A DNA stretch of 64,000 nucleotides from Neolewinella aquimaris (GTDB taxonomy: Bacteria > Bacteroidota > Bacteroidia > Chitinophagales > Saprospiraceae): contig NZ_JACIFF010000001.1 in NCBI RefSeq assembly GCF_014197245.1, forward strand, positions 558,001-622,000, read 5' to 3'. Below, piece by piece: positions 32,775 to 41,895 of this stretch (positions are counted from its first letter, which is position 1; every line of letters begins with the position of its first letter). The translations under genes were made by a program, and so were the position numbers. The notes beneath the pieces were generated by a model. That model ran no database searches, was not told the DNA's origin, and saw only the letters and a program-made list of their open reading frames with translations.

Positions 32775-35261
32775 ATGACCAGATTACTACCACTCCTCAG
32801 CCTGATTTTACTGGGCCTCACCGCGGTGGGGCAGTCGGTCAGCGGCCGGATCGTCAACGAGTTCGACGAGCCCGTACCCTTCGCCAATGTGTACGTCCGC
32901 CAATTGGAAACCGGCGCGGTATCCGACGATGAGGGCCGCTACACCGTAACCTTCCGGGTGGACGGCGAGTACGAACTGGTTTTTTCCAGCCTGGGCTACG
33001 AAAGCAGGTCGATCCGCCTGGTGGTCGGGATGGAGCCCGTAACCTACGACGTGCGGCTCCTTACCTCCGGCGTCGAGCTCCAGGAAATTACCGTTAGTGC
33101 TTCGGCCCGCGACCCGGCCTATGCCATCATCGGCAAAGCCATCGAGCGCAAGCGAGCGCACCTGCAAGCCGCGGAAAGCTACCGGACCCAGGTATACGTT
33201 AAGGCCGTGGAGGAGGTTGGGGAGCGCACACCGGATTCCCCCGCTTCCCTTGGGGAAAGCACCGGACCCGCGGCCCCGCCCTACGATCCCTTTGCCGCCG
33301 AAGAGAAGGACGCGAAGGCGCTGCTTGACGGGCTGAATATGGTGGAAATGGCCGTTCAGCTCAACTACGCCTATCCGCGAAAATTTAAGGAGGAACGCAA
33401 CGCGTATTCGGCTTACGGTGACGTACGGGGTTTATTCGTTCCCAACTTTACCGAGACGGACTTTAACTTTTACCGTAACCTGGTTTACCTGCCGGGCATA
33501 TCCGATGCGCCGGTCATTTCGCCGCTGAGCAACACCTCGGTGTTGACCTACAAATTTACCCTGGAGGCGACTGATTCGGAAAACGGAAGGCTGGTGTACC
33601 GCATCCGGGTGGAGCCCCGAAAATCGGGAAACAGCACCGTCTCCGGACTGCTCTTCATCGATGCGGATACGTATGCGATCAATCGGTTCGACTTCCACTT
33701 TCCGGAGGGCAGCCTCGTGTTTTCCGATCGCTTCCAACTGGCGCAGGATTACGCACTCACCGCGGACAGCATATGGGAGGTGCGCAAGCAGGTGTTCACC
33801 TACGAGACGCGGCAGGGCAAGCGGAAGCAATTCCGCGGCACCACCACCCTGAGTTACCGCGACTACGACTACGATTATGCCTTCCCCGACAAGTTTTTCG
33901 GGAACGAGGTAGCCGTTACGACGGCGGAGGCTTACTCCCGCGACAGCAGCTACTGGAAGACGGGCAGGACGGTAGCGCTAACGGCGGAGGAGCAGCGCAT
34001 GGTGTACCTGCGCGACAGCATCGATGCCGTTACGAGTTCGCGGCGTTACCAGGACAGTATCCAGGAACTCTACAACCGGGTTACCCTGATGGACCTTGCC
34101 TGGGACGGAGTCGGGTTTCGGAACAACGAAAAGAAGAGCCACCTGTACATCGGACCGGTGAGTAGCCTGATCGATTTTTCTCCGGTCGGTGGATGGCGGG
34201 TCGGGCCCTACGTATCGAATTACCGCAGGTATCCGAACGGGAAGGTCCTCAGTATTTCCGGATCGGTCGACATCGGGTTAAAAAATCTGGACGTACAGGG
34301 TAAAACGGTCACCTGGTACCGTTACGATCCCTTCCATATGGGCGACGTCTCCCTCTGGGCGGGGCGGGCATTTGAGTCGTTTAATCCCAACGATGCCTAC
34401 CTAAACCAACTGAAAGCCTCCAGCTACTTCGTAAAGGATGAATTCAGGATCGGACAGCAGCGGGAGATCTGGAACGGGTTCTACCTCAATACCAATATCG
34501 GGCTGGCCGACCGTAGGCCCATCACCGGTTACGATACCGACAACATCATCGACGGGGTGATCGACGACGACGCTCCGGCCGTAGACTTCGATCGGTACCA
34601 GGCCCTCATAAGCAACGTGTCCGTTTCGTATACGCCCGGTCAGCGGTACATGCGGGAACCGAACCGGAAAGTGGTTTTGGGAAGCAAGTGGCCGACCTTC
34701 AGCCTGCTCCACCGCCGGGGGTGGTCAGGCCCACTCTCGAGCGACGTCCGTTTCGATTACCTCCAGTTTGCCGTGGAGCAGAACATCACCTTCGGCGCCC
34801 TGGGCCAGTCGAAGTACCGGGTGCAACTGGGTGAGTTCGTTAACGCCGACGATTTGCGGTACGTGGACATCAAGCGATTCCGTGACTCCGATCCGTTGCT
34901 GTATTCCGATCCCCTTACCACCTTTCAGGCGCTCGATGCCTCACTAAGCACCGACGGATTGTTCCTTGAACTGCACCACATTCACCACTTTAACGGGGCC
35001 CTCATCAATAACATACCCCTCCTGAAGAAAACCCGGCTCAGGGCCGTTGCCGGGGGTGGATTGCTCTGGATGAAGGAGAACAAGTTCAACTATCAGGAGC
35101 TTTTCGCCGGGGTGGAACGGGTATTTAAACTGGGTGCCCGCCGCAGGGTACGGGTTGGACTGTACGGAATCGCCGCCGACTCGAACCAGGGCACACCCAC
35201 AGCAGCCTATAAGGTCAGTTTCGACCTTATCGACATCTGGAAGCAGGACTGGAGCTTCTAA
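32775..35261 (+). CDS. DUF5686 outer-membrane protein with N-terminal carboxypeptidase-regulatory-like domain
   Basis: The 828-aa protein has a signal peptide (MTRLLPLLSLILLGLTAVGQ), then a carboxypeptidase-D regulatory-like Ig domain (about 22-105; SVSGRIVNEFDEPVPFANVY, GEYELVFSSLGYESRSI). The rest fits DUF5686: ITVSASARDPAYAIIGKAIE, a helical hinge, long beta regions and a C-terminal part rich in aromatic strands and R/Y pairs ending in WSF, typical of an outer-membrane barrel. It resembles TonB-dependent receptor relatives but lacks a plug domain. Role unknown; envelope remodelling or transport is likely. Confidence 0.85.
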   Translation: MTRLLPLLSLILLGLTAVGQSVSGRIVNEFDEPVPFANVYVRQLETGAVSDDEGRYTVTFRVDGEYELVFSSLGYESRSIRLVVGMEPVTYDVRLLTSGVELQEITVSASARDPAYAIIGKAIERKRAHLQAAESYRTQVYVKAVEEVGERTPDSPASLGESTGPAAPPYDPFAAEEKDAKALLDGLNMVEMAVQLNYAYPRKFKEERNAYSAYGDVRGLFVPNFTETDFNFYRNLVYLPGISDAPVISPLSNTSVLTYKFTLEATDSENGRLVYRIRVEPRKSGNSTVSGLLFIDADTYAINRFDFHFPEGSLVFSDRFQLAQDYALTADSIWEVRKQVFTYETRQGKRKQFRGTTTLSYRDYDYDYAFPDKFFGNEVAVTTAEAYSRDSSYWKTGRTVALTAEEQRMVYLRDSIDAVTSSRRYQDSIQELYNRVTLMDLAWDGVGFRNNEKKSHLYIGPVSSLIDFSPVGGWRVGPYVSNYRRYPNGKVLSISGSVDIGLKNLDVQGKTVTWYRYDPFHMGDVSLWAGRAFESFNPNDAYLNQLKASSYFVKDEFRIGQQREIWNGFYLNTNIGLADRRPITGYDTDNIIDGVIDDDAPAVDFDRYQALISNVSVSYTPGQRYMREPNRKVVLGSKWPTFSLLHRRGWSGPLSSDVRFDYLQFAVEQNITFGALGQSKYRVQLGEFVNADDLRYVDIKRFRDSDPLLYSDPLTTFQALDASLSTDGLFLELHHIHHFNGALINNIPLLKKTRLRAVAGGGLLWMKENKFNYQELFAGVERVFKLGARRRVRVGLYGIAADSNQGTPTAAYKVSFDLIDIWKQDWSF

Positions 35262-35342
35262 ACGAGCAGTTACCTAAAGGTTTGTAAACGCATATATTCG
35301 CAAGTACACGGTTAACTTACGGGTATTCGGTGATGAACGACG

Positions 35343-35350
35343 CAATTTTG
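35343..35350 (+). promoter_or_regulatory. Candidate -7 box (CAATTTTG) for the mini-SSB pair
   Basis: Seven of eight positions match TAnnTTTG, 23 nt before the ATG at 35374. Confidence 0.4.
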
Positions 35351-35373
35351 CCGCATCACCAATCCAGTAGTCT

Positions 35374-35748
35374 ATGCTACCCATCCACAATCAAATTCAA
35401 TTGATCGGTCGTGCCGGACACGACGTCGAACTGCTGACCCTCACCGACGGAACCTACCGCGCCACGCTACGGCTATACCAGAACGAGCGCGTTCCCGGCC
35501 GGGAGCACGAGGCCCAGGTGCACTCGCTGGTTGCCTGGAGCGCGGTGGCGACGCAGTTGCACGCCCGGATCAGGCGGGGAGATCGTATTCTCGTGCAGGG
35601 GAAACTGCTGCACCGAAAATTTGAAGTGAACGGACAGCCCACGGTTAAATCCGAGATACACGTGGCGCACTTCAGTCTGCTGGGGTCCCGTTCGATCACG
35701 CGGTCCGTGTCGCTCGCGGCCGAGCCCGCACCGGAAACCTTCGGCTGA
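35374..35748 (+). CDS. Single-stranded DNA-binding protein, short form
   Basis: The 124-aa protein is one OB fold: IQLIGRAGHDVELLTLTDG, ATLRLYQNE, QVHSLVAWSAVATQLHARIR, GDRILVQGKLLHRKFEVNGQ and SEIHVAHFSLLG. These are the strand positions of SSB (the family's IGxLGxDPE, FxxAxxE, ...VxGxLxxR). It lacks the acidic C-terminal tail (DDDIPF type) that recruits partner proteins, so it is unlikely to be the main replicative SSB. The next SSB-like gene starts 2 bp after its stop. Confidence 0.85.
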   Translation: MLPIHNQIQLIGRAGHDVELLTLTDGTYRATLRLYQNERVPGREHEAQVHSLVAWSAVATQLHARIRRGDRILVQGKLLHRKFEVNGQPTVKSEIHVAHFSLLGSRSITRSVSLAAEPAPETFG

Positions 35749-35749
35749 T

Positions 35750-36043
35750 ATGAATTCACTAACGCTGATCGGTACGGTGGCGGCGGCTCCGGTGTACCAC
35801 TGTACTTGCCGTGCCCAGGATATCGTAAGGATTCAACTGCAGACCCTTGACCGAAGCGGCGGGGAGCACCGGCACCACTGCGTGGCGTTCGGTCAGGCCG
35901 CCCTCGATCTCCACGAGCACCTGAAGCCGGGGGAACGGTTGGTGGTCCGGGGCGAATTACTCTATCGCAAACTAAGAAGGAGCGATGCGGCGGCGGAGCG
36001 ACCCTACGTATTGATCAGGAAGTACGGCTTTCTGGGCGGCTAG
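35750..36043 (+). CDS. Second, divergent mini-SSB-like protein
   Basis: This 97-aa protein has the same strand order as its neighbour: NSLTLIGTVAAAPVYHC, RIQLQTLDR, HHCVAFGQAALDLHEHLKPG, ERLVVRGELLYRKLRR and YVLIRKYGFLGG. It is shorter and more divergent, with several Cys and His (CTC, HRHHC) not usual in SSB. It lies directly after the first SSB gene and overlaps the stop of convergent ccmF by 4 bp. Probably a tandem duplicate that has diverged; role unknown. Confidence 0.7.
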   Translation: MNSLTLIGTVAAAPVYHCTCRAQDIVRIQLQTLDRSGGEHRHHCVAFGQAALDLHEHLKPGERLVVRGELLYRKLRRSDAAAERPYVLIRKYGFLGG

Positions 36044-38916
36044 GATAAAACCGATGCGTCGCGCGCAGCCTTGCGGGATCGTATCCGCACGACCATACTA
36101 ATCAGCAGCCCGAGCATCATCGAGATGGTACCGAACCAGAACAAGTTGATGCCGGGAAACTCGATGGCCTGTAAGGTCACGTAGTCGGTCCGGTAACTTT
36201 TAGGTGCAACCGCCAGGGGAACCGCGAAGGCATCCTGCGGCGGGGCCGTAGCGATCCGGAGGGTTGCTTCGTTGGTCTCGGGATTAAGGCTCACCAGGTG
36301 GGCGTATAGTCCGAGCGAGGTGATCTCATCGCGGACGCCACTGGGCTGGTTGCCCCGGATGAGGAAGACCGGCTGCATGGACTGTCCTTCCGACTCGAGT
36401 AGGGCACTTACCCAGATGTCGCCCTCCTGCGGTTGGAAGTGATCTACGGTGGGTTGGGAAACGAACTGCTCGAAGGTAATGACGTGGTCGTCGATGACGA
36501 TGGAATTGCCCGGCTTGAGCACGTACTCCCGGTAATTGAGGTCGGCGTCCTTGATCAGGAGTTGTTCGAATACGCCTTCGTCGATCTTGACCCGGAGCGA
36601 CATGTCGTTGATCTGAGCGGGGTAGTGGTACAGCAACCCCTCGCGGAGGACCAGTGCGACACTTGCCGTGGTGTCGTGATCGGCGATTCCTCCCGTCCTG
36701 GTCGCTCGGACTACCGCCCCCATTCCGATATCACCGGGTTCGGCGACGTAATCCGGATGGACGGGCAGACGGGAGAAATTCTCCAGTCCGACGGTGTAGG
36801 TGTAAATAATGGAGCTGTTGCGTTGGGGGATATCTACCGTATCCCGGAACGTCGCACGTTCGCCGATGTCGAGGGGAAAAACGCGGTACTTCAGGCTGTC
36901 CTCCGTTTCCTGACGAATCTTCACGCTTTGTTCCTCGGGGGGCAGTCCCATAATCACGGTGAAGATGTCCTTGTTCCAGTAGTGCTTGGTGCTGGGGTTG
37001 GTGATGGCGATCTTTTCGAATCCCTTGTCGTAAAGCACGTTTGGTTCGAGCTGAAATTCTTCGAGGACGCGACCGTCGGGATCGACCCGCTGGTAGTCCA
37101 TGAAGTACTTCCGGTTCATGCCTTCGATGGTATCTCCCTTGAAGGTGACGATGTAGTCTTCCATGCCCAGTGGAATATCCTGGTAGAGGCGCACGGTGCT
37201 GCGGGCGAGTTGTTCGTCCTCGGTCAGGCCTTCCATCAGGTACTGGTTCTGGGAGACGATCCGCTTGTTGCCGGAACTCGCCATGATACCGACCAGCATG
37301 ATGCCAAAACCAATGTGACTGACCACGCTGCCGGCCACCTTCGCATCCTTCCGGAGAAAGAAGATCAGGTAGTCCAGATTCGACCATACGGCAAACCAGC
37401 CGGCAAACAGCATCAGCTTGAAGGGAATGCCGGGGGCCTTGATCCAGAGCAGGGTAAGGGCGGTAAGCCCGGCCGCACCCACGACTGCGACGCCAGTGTG
37501 GAGCAGGAAGGTGCGCAGGTGCTTACTGAAGTTGCGTTCCCGCCAGCGCAGGAACTGGGCTAAGCCGCTGAGGAGGCCGATGAAGATGCCGATCCAGATT
37601 TGAAAGCCGTTGTGGTGGGCTTCCGGATCGGTAAGCGTGAGGCCGTCGTAGACCGGGTTCATCCACTCCCGGAGCTCGTTGTACACCGGTAAGCTCGTGG
37701 AGCCGGTGATGAGCAGAGCCGACATAAAGAGCGTAAGGCTGCCGATGAACATCCAAAACTCACGGCTGCTGGTAGCTTCTTCCTTCTCGGGTACCGGAAT
37801 GTGTCGCCAGCGCCAGATGACGAGTCCAATGCTGAGCAGGAAGTAAAATCCGAGGAAGAAAAGTAGTTGGGCTTCGAGTCCCATCTCAGTAAAAGCATGT
37901 ACGCTCGTATCTCCTAATACACCGGAGCGGGTAAGGAAGGTGCTGTACACGATCAGCACGAAGGTGAAGAGGTAAAAAAGGTAGGTGGCCCGGATACCCT
38001 GACCCGTGGCCCGACTGATCAGGTTAGTATGAATACCGGCAACCAGCATCAACCACGGGACCAGGCTGGTATTTTCTACCGGGTCCCACGCCCAGTAACC
38101 GCCGAAGTTAAGCGCTTCGTACGCCCAGGCCGCACCCATGAGGATTCCGATGCCCAGGATACCCGCGCTGAACAAACTCCAGCGCAGACCGGGCGTGAGC
38201 CATTCGCGGTGACGGCCCGTCCACAATCCGGCCACCGCGTAGGCGAAGGGCACGACCGTGCTGGCAAATCCCAGGAAGAGGGTGGGGGGGTGAATGGTCA
38301 TCCAGTAATTCTGGAGACTCGGATTAAGTCCGTTGCCCCGCAGCAGTTCGACGTAATCCGCCTGCTGGAAGATGGGCGCATTAACGGTTTCCCGCAGGAG
38401 CAACATCGGGTTGGATCCGAGCTTGATGAGGCTGTCGCCGAACCCGAAGTGGACACCGAGCAACATCGATACGATGACCACCTGCACGGAGCAGACTACC
38501 GCCATCACAGGTTTCTCCCAACTGCGGGCGGTGACCATAAGGACGTAACCTAAAATGACGTGCCAAAACATCCACAACAGGAAGCTGCCCTCCTGGCCCT
38601 CCCAGAAGGCGGAGAAAATATAGCGCTGCTGCAACTGTCCGTCGACGTGGGCGGTGACGTACTGGTACTCGTAGTACTGATTGAGCATCGCGTAGAAGAT
38701 GCAGCCAATCACGGTGAACACGGCCGCTCCGTGCGCCAGGAAGCTCAACTGGCCCAGGCGCTGCCAGCCCCGGCTGCGCAGTACTTCGCTCCGGTACTGG
38801 GTGGCCAGGAAGTAGCTGACCATACTGAGAATCGCGGAAAAAAACGCGAGCAGAACGGCGAAGTGGCCGATGTAGCGGGGACCGAGGTGCTCGTTGAGGT
38901 ACTGTATTTCTTGCAT
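36040..38916 (-). CDS. ccmF: Cytochrome c biogenesis haem lyase CcmF-like protein, large
   Basis: CcmF attaches haem from CcmE to apocytochromes at the periplasmic face. The 958-aa protein is longer than E. coli CcmF (about 650 aa). The N-terminal two thirds carries many transmembrane segments and the haem-handling WWD-type motif GGYWAWDPVENTSLVPWL (about 270-290), with conserved His residues in IHPPTLFLGFA and DTSVHAFTEMG. The C-terminal third is a large periplasmic domain (about 550-920) followed by a final transmembrane helix (FGTISMMLGLLISMVV). ccmE lies directly upstream with 6 bp between. Confidence 0.92.
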   Translation of the reverse strand: MQEIQYLNEHLGPRYIGHFAVLLAFFSAILSMVSYFLATQYRSEVLRSRGWQRLGQLSFLAHGAAVFTVIGCIFYAMLNQYYEYQYVTAHVDGQLQQRYIFSAFWEGQEGSFLLWMFWHVILGYVLMVTARSWEKPVMAVVCSVQVVIVSMLLGVHFGFGDSLIKLGSNPMLLLRETVNAPIFQQADYVELLRGNGLNPSLQNYWMTIHPPTLFLGFASTVVPFAYAVAGLWTGRHREWLTPGLRWSLFSAGILGIGILMGAAWAYEALNFGGYWAWDPVENTSLVPWLMLVAGIHTNLISRATGQGIRATYLFYLFTFVLIVYSTFLTRSGVLGDTSVHAFTEMGLEAQLLFFLGFYFLLSIGLVIWRWRHIPVPEKEEATSSREFWMFIGSLTLFMSALLITGSTSLPVYNELREWMNPVYDGLTLTDPEAHHNGFQIWIGIFIGLLSGLAQFLRWRERNFSKHLRTFLLHTGVAVVGAAGLTALTLLWIKAPGIPFKLMLFAGWFAVWSNLDYLIFFLRKDAKVAGSVVSHIGFGIMLVGIMASSGNKRIVSQNQYLMEGLTEDEQLARSTVRLYQDIPLGMEDYIVTFKGDTIEGMNRKYFMDYQRVDPDGRVLEEFQLEPNVLYDKGFEKIAITNPSTKHYWNKDIFTVIMGLPPEEQSVKIRQETEDSLKYRVFPLDIGERATFRDTVDIPQRNSSIIYTYTVGLENFSRLPVHPDYVAEPGDIGMGAVVRATRTGGIADHDTTASVALVLREGLLYHYPAQINDMSLRVKIDEGVFEQLLIKDADLNYREYVLKPGNSIVIDDHVITFEQFVSQPTVDHFQPQEGDIWVSALLESEGQSMQPVFLIRGNQPSGVRDEITSLGLYAHLVSLNPETNEATLRIATAPPQDAFAVPLAVAPKSYRTDYVTLQAIEFPGINLFWFGTISMMLGLLISMVVRIRSRKAARDASVLS

Positions 38917-38922
38917 GTAAGC

Positions 38923-39321
38923 CTAGCTCTCGGTAAGGTTCTTGATCATCGCCTCTTCGTCCTTGTACTTGCTCGGACACTTCATCTGGATGTCGCTGGC
39001 GATGAACTGGTCGTCCCGCATGCGGCCCGTCAGTACGATGCTTTCGCTCATTTCAAAGTCCTGGGGTTTGCCCATCAGCAGCACCACTTCCCGTTCGTTG
39101 CCGGTGATATCTTCGAGGAAAAAACTAAAGTAATTGGGATCGGTGAGCGGATCGTAGATCGTAGGCTTGTCCTTGACGTAGGTACCGACCAACTGCACCT
39201 TTTCCCCCGTTGCGGCCGCCTTATCGAAATTGGCGTATTCCGAGGTAGCCTTGCCCGTCTGGAGCAGGAGAACGGCGGCGACAACGACCAGGAGAATCGC
39301 GAGGATATAGGACTTTTTCAT
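38923..39321 (-). CDS. ccmE: Haem chaperone CcmE, CxxxY type
   Basis: The 132-aa protein has one N-terminal membrane anchor (about 4-20) and an OB-fold body (VQLVGTYVKDKPTIYDP, VVLLMGKPQDFEMSESIVLTG). In classic CcmE haem binds a His in HxxxY; here the matching place is IQMKCPSKY, with Cys115 and Tyr119, the CxxxY variant known from Desulfovibrio and some archaea. It passes haem to the adjacent CcmF. The N-terminal part is much like that of other Bacteroidota CcmE proteins. Confidence 0.88.
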   Translation of the reverse strand: MKKSYILAILLVVVAAVLLLQTGKATSEYANFDKAAATGEKVQLVGTYVKDKPTIYDPLTDPNYFSFFLEDITGNEREVVLLMGKPQDFEMSESIVLTGRMRDDQFIASDIQMKCPSKYKDEEAMIKNLTES

Positions 39322-39468
39322 TGGGCGAACGGATTAAAAAATTGCGGCGTGCATCAGGAAAACGCTAAGGTAGCCGGACCGTTGCGCCACACGGTCAGGC
39401 CAGGGTAAAATGCCTCTCTACACCATCCATCCGCGACCCGCAATTACCCGACCGATTACGTAACTTTT

Positions 39469-39483
39469 AGGGAACAATTCCCT
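39469..39483. promoter_or_regulatory. Small palindrome upstream of the lectin-fold gene
   Basis: AGGGAA (39469-39474) and TTCCCT (39478-39483) form a 6-bp inverted repeat with a 3-nt centre, 44 nt before the ATG at 39527 and just after a weak -7 box (TAACTTTT, 39461-39468). A possible operator. Confidence 0.3.
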
Positions 39484-39526
39484 ATAAATCAGTATTTTGA
39501 TGGAAACCGCCCGTACGGGTTAGCCG

Positions 39527-40222
39527 ATGATTACCGCCGACCGTTCCCTGTTCTTTGCTCTACTATTCGTTTGCCTCGGTCCCGCGCTCGCCGCCCAGAG
39601 CAGCGTACGGGAATTCCGACTCGGCGGCAGCGCCAAAATTCTGAGTGAAGACTGCATCCGGCTCACCCCCGCAACGCCCTACGTTTCCGGCTCGGCGTGG
39701 TTCCAGAATCCGATGGACCTGAGCTATCCCTTCGAGCTAACGGTAGACCTGGTGCTCGGCGAAAACGACGAGCTGGGAGCCGACGGAATCGTGTTCGTTT
39801 TTCATCCCACGATGCAGACCGGCTACCGGGGGGAGGGCATGGGTTTTGCCGGTCTCTACCCCTCGCTCGGGATTGAATTCGATACCTACCAAAATTTTCA
39901 CCTCGGAGACCCCGCGGGCGACCACCTGGCCATTATGCCCCACGGACAACCGAACCACTCGGTCAGCCTACAGGGGCCGGTGCCGTTACCCAATTTGGAA
40001 GACGGTGTGCGACATCCGCTCACGATCAGCTGGCACCCGGGGACAAACACCATGAAGATCACGTTGGACAACCAGCTTCGCGCCACCTTTACCCGCGATA
40101 TCGTAGCCGATATTTTCGGCGGCAACAGCAAGGTGTACTGGGGAGCTACCGCGGCTACCGGACGCAAGATCAACTTTCAGGATGTGTGCATTCGAAAGCT
40201 GGTCTACGCTAGCCTCGACTGA
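39527..40222 (+). CDS. Secreted L-type (legume-like) lectin-fold protein
   Basis: The 231-aa protein has a signal peptide (ending ALAAQ, about residue 24) and one L-type lectin domain: CIRLTPATPYVSGSAWFQ, FELTVDLVLGENDELGADG followed by IVFVFHP, then PSLGIEFDTYQNFHLGDPAG with acidic residues where the metal-binding site lies in the family, and MKITLDNQLRATFTRDI. It is likely to bind carbohydrate outside the cell. It converges on the carboxylesterase gene with 15 bp between. Confidence 0.85.
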   Translation: MITADRSLFFALLFVCLGPALAAQSSVREFRLGGSAKILSEDCIRLTPATPYVSGSAWFQNPMDLSYPFELTVDLVLGENDELGADGIVFVFHPTMQTGYRGEGMGFAGLYPSLGIEFDTYQNFHLGDPAGDHLAIMPHGQPNHSVSLQGPVPLPNLEDGVRHPLTISWHPGTNTMKITLDNQLRATFTRDIVADIFGGNSKVYWGATAATGRKINFQDVCIRKLVYASLD

Positions 40223-40237
40223 TTAGAGCGCCTCCAG

Positions 40238-41812
40238 TTACCGTCGTGCCCCTTCGTACATCTGGAGCAGGTAGCGGTACCGCGGCTCGGCGAGGAAGGC
40301 TTTGGCCTCACTCTCGGTATTCAGAAGCATCACTTCCGGCGTTTCCCCTTCCCCGAGACGGGGCCACTGGGGTAAACCCTCACCGTTCGGATCGCCCCGC
40401 TTGACGAAATTGGCTAGGTAGGACAGCATGGTGGATGCCGTTTTCCGGTCTTCCTCCTCCCAAGCGTACTGATCCGAGAGCGAGAGATTGTCCAAAAAGT
40501 ATTCGATATCCGTGGCGTGTGCCGCGCCGTCGGGCTCCTGCTCGCGCTGCTCACCCCTGAGCGGCGGGCGAATGCGATCGAAGCGGTAACGGTACACGGG
40601 TTGATCGCTGTACTGGCGCTGCAGGTTCGCCCACTGCCAGGTACCTAGTACGATCCAAGTATCGGAGGCTAATTCGATTGCGGACCGACGGGGCGTTTCG
40701 GGGGAATAGTGGTGCAAAATTTCCTCCGATTGTTCCGGAAATTGTTCTTTGACCATTTCTTGGAAGGCTACGGGAGAATCAGGGAAATTTCCCCAGGGGC
40801 GTTCCGTGCTCGTCCAGCCGACCAGCAGGGGTACCTGAGCCTGGTTGCCGTTGCGGAAGGTGACCGTTGGATCTTCGGTGATGAAGTGGCCATCAATAAC
40901 GATCGGCGGACTACCAAGCTGGCCGGCGGTGTAGGTTTCGTACAACTCGCGGGTCGACGCCTGGCGCAATTCGGCAATGGAGCCGTAGCCCGTTGCTTCC
41001 ACAAATTTTTCACCCCAGGCCTCACCCTCCTCTAGGGGTGGGATCGGCCGTTGCGGGTTCACCGCACCGCCACTCTGACCGACGGCCCCGGCGAGGAGAT
41101 CGCGGGATAGCGGCGAGACCATCTGTAAGCTGACCGACATGGAGCCGGCACTCTCGCCGGCAATGGTGATCCGTTCGGGGTCACCACCAAAAGCCGCGAT
41201 GTTTTTCTTTACCCAAGCAATGGCGGCGGCCTGGTCCATCAGCCCGTAATTTCCGGACCCGCCGTATTCCGACTCCGCGGACAATTCCGGGTGAGCCAGC
41301 AGGCCGAAAACACCGAGCCGGTAGTTGGGAGTTATCACGACCACCCCTTCCCGGGCCAGGCGTTCGCCGTCGTAGCGGCCCTCGTCGCCCGAGCCCGCCG
41401 TGAAGCCACCTCCGTAGAAATAGATGAGCACGGGCAGCCCCGTCTCGTCCTTCCTGGCGGGCGTCCACACGTTGAGGTAGAGGCAATCTTCACTCACCGA
41501 CGGGGAGCGGAAACGCATGTCGTCATAGACGTACTGTTGTACGGGTCGCGGTCCGAACTCCTTGGCCATCCGTACGCCTTGCCAGTCGGCAGCCTGCTGG
41601 GGTGGCTGCCACCGCAGTTCACCCACGGGGGGCGCGGCAAAGGGTATGCCGAGGTAGTGTTGCACTCCGGTACGGGTGCTGTAGTTGCCTTCGAGGATGC
41701 CGTTCGAGACTTCGGTTTGCACGGCAAAACCGAAATTGATTTCCTGGGCCTTTGCGAGGGACGTAAAACAGAGGACCGACACAAAAAATAGTAGGGGAAA
41801 CTTCTTGGTCAT
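40238..41812 (-). CDS. Secreted type B carboxylesterase
   Basis: The 524-aa alpha/beta hydrolase has a signal peptide (ending near AKAQ, residue 23). The oxyanion region YFYGGGFTAG (about 131-140) and the nucleophile elbow GESAGS (Ser221) after DPERITIA are intact; the His is probably in AAHATDIEYFL. It matches the para-nitrobenzyl-esterase/cholinesterase family and should cleave carboxylic esters in the periplasm or outside. A weak -7 box (TACCTTTA, 41833-41840) lies 20 nt upstream. carB lies upstream on the same strand. Confidence 0.9.
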   Translation of the reverse strand: MTKKFPLLFFVSVLCFTSLAKAQEINFGFAVQTEVSNGILEGNYSTRTGVQHYLGIPFAAPPVGELRWQPPQQAADWQGVRMAKEFGPRPVQQYVYDDMRFRSPSVSEDCLYLNVWTPARKDETGLPVLIYFYGGGFTAGSGDEGRYDGERLAREGVVVITPNYRLGVFGLLAHPELSAESEYGGSGNYGLMDQAAAIAWVKKNIAAFGGDPERITIAGESAGSMSVSLQMVSPLSRDLLAGAVGQSGGAVNPQRPIPPLEEGEAWGEKFVEATGYGSIAELRQASTRELYETYTAGQLGSPPIVIDGHFITEDPTVTFRNGNQAQVPLLVGWTSTERPWGNFPDSPVAFQEMVKEQFPEQSEEILHHYSPETPRRSAIELASDTWIVLGTWQWANLQRQYSDQPVYRYRFDRIRPPLRGEQREQEPDGAAHATDIEYFLDNLSLSDQYAWEEEDRKTASTMLSYLANFVKRGDPNGEGLPQWPRLGEGETPEVMLLNTESEAKAFLAEPRYRYLLQMYEGARR

Positions 41813-41832
41813 AGCAGTAGATCGAATTTAGC

Positions 41833-41840
41833 TAAAGGTA
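41833..41840 (-). promoter_or_regulatory. Candidate -7 box (TACCTTTA) for the carboxylesterase gene
   Basis: Seven of eight positions match TAnnTTTG when read leftward; 20 nt before the ATG at 41812. Confidence 0.4.
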
Positions 41841-41895
41841 GCTAGCGCCGAACTAAATCTGCCAATCGCCTTCCGGAATAACCCGGAGCGTAAGG

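Noticed and set aside
36433-37563. Plus-strand frame of 376 codons opposite ccmF
   Set aside because: It lies wholly inside the well-supported ccmF gene and has no recognisable domain or start signal.
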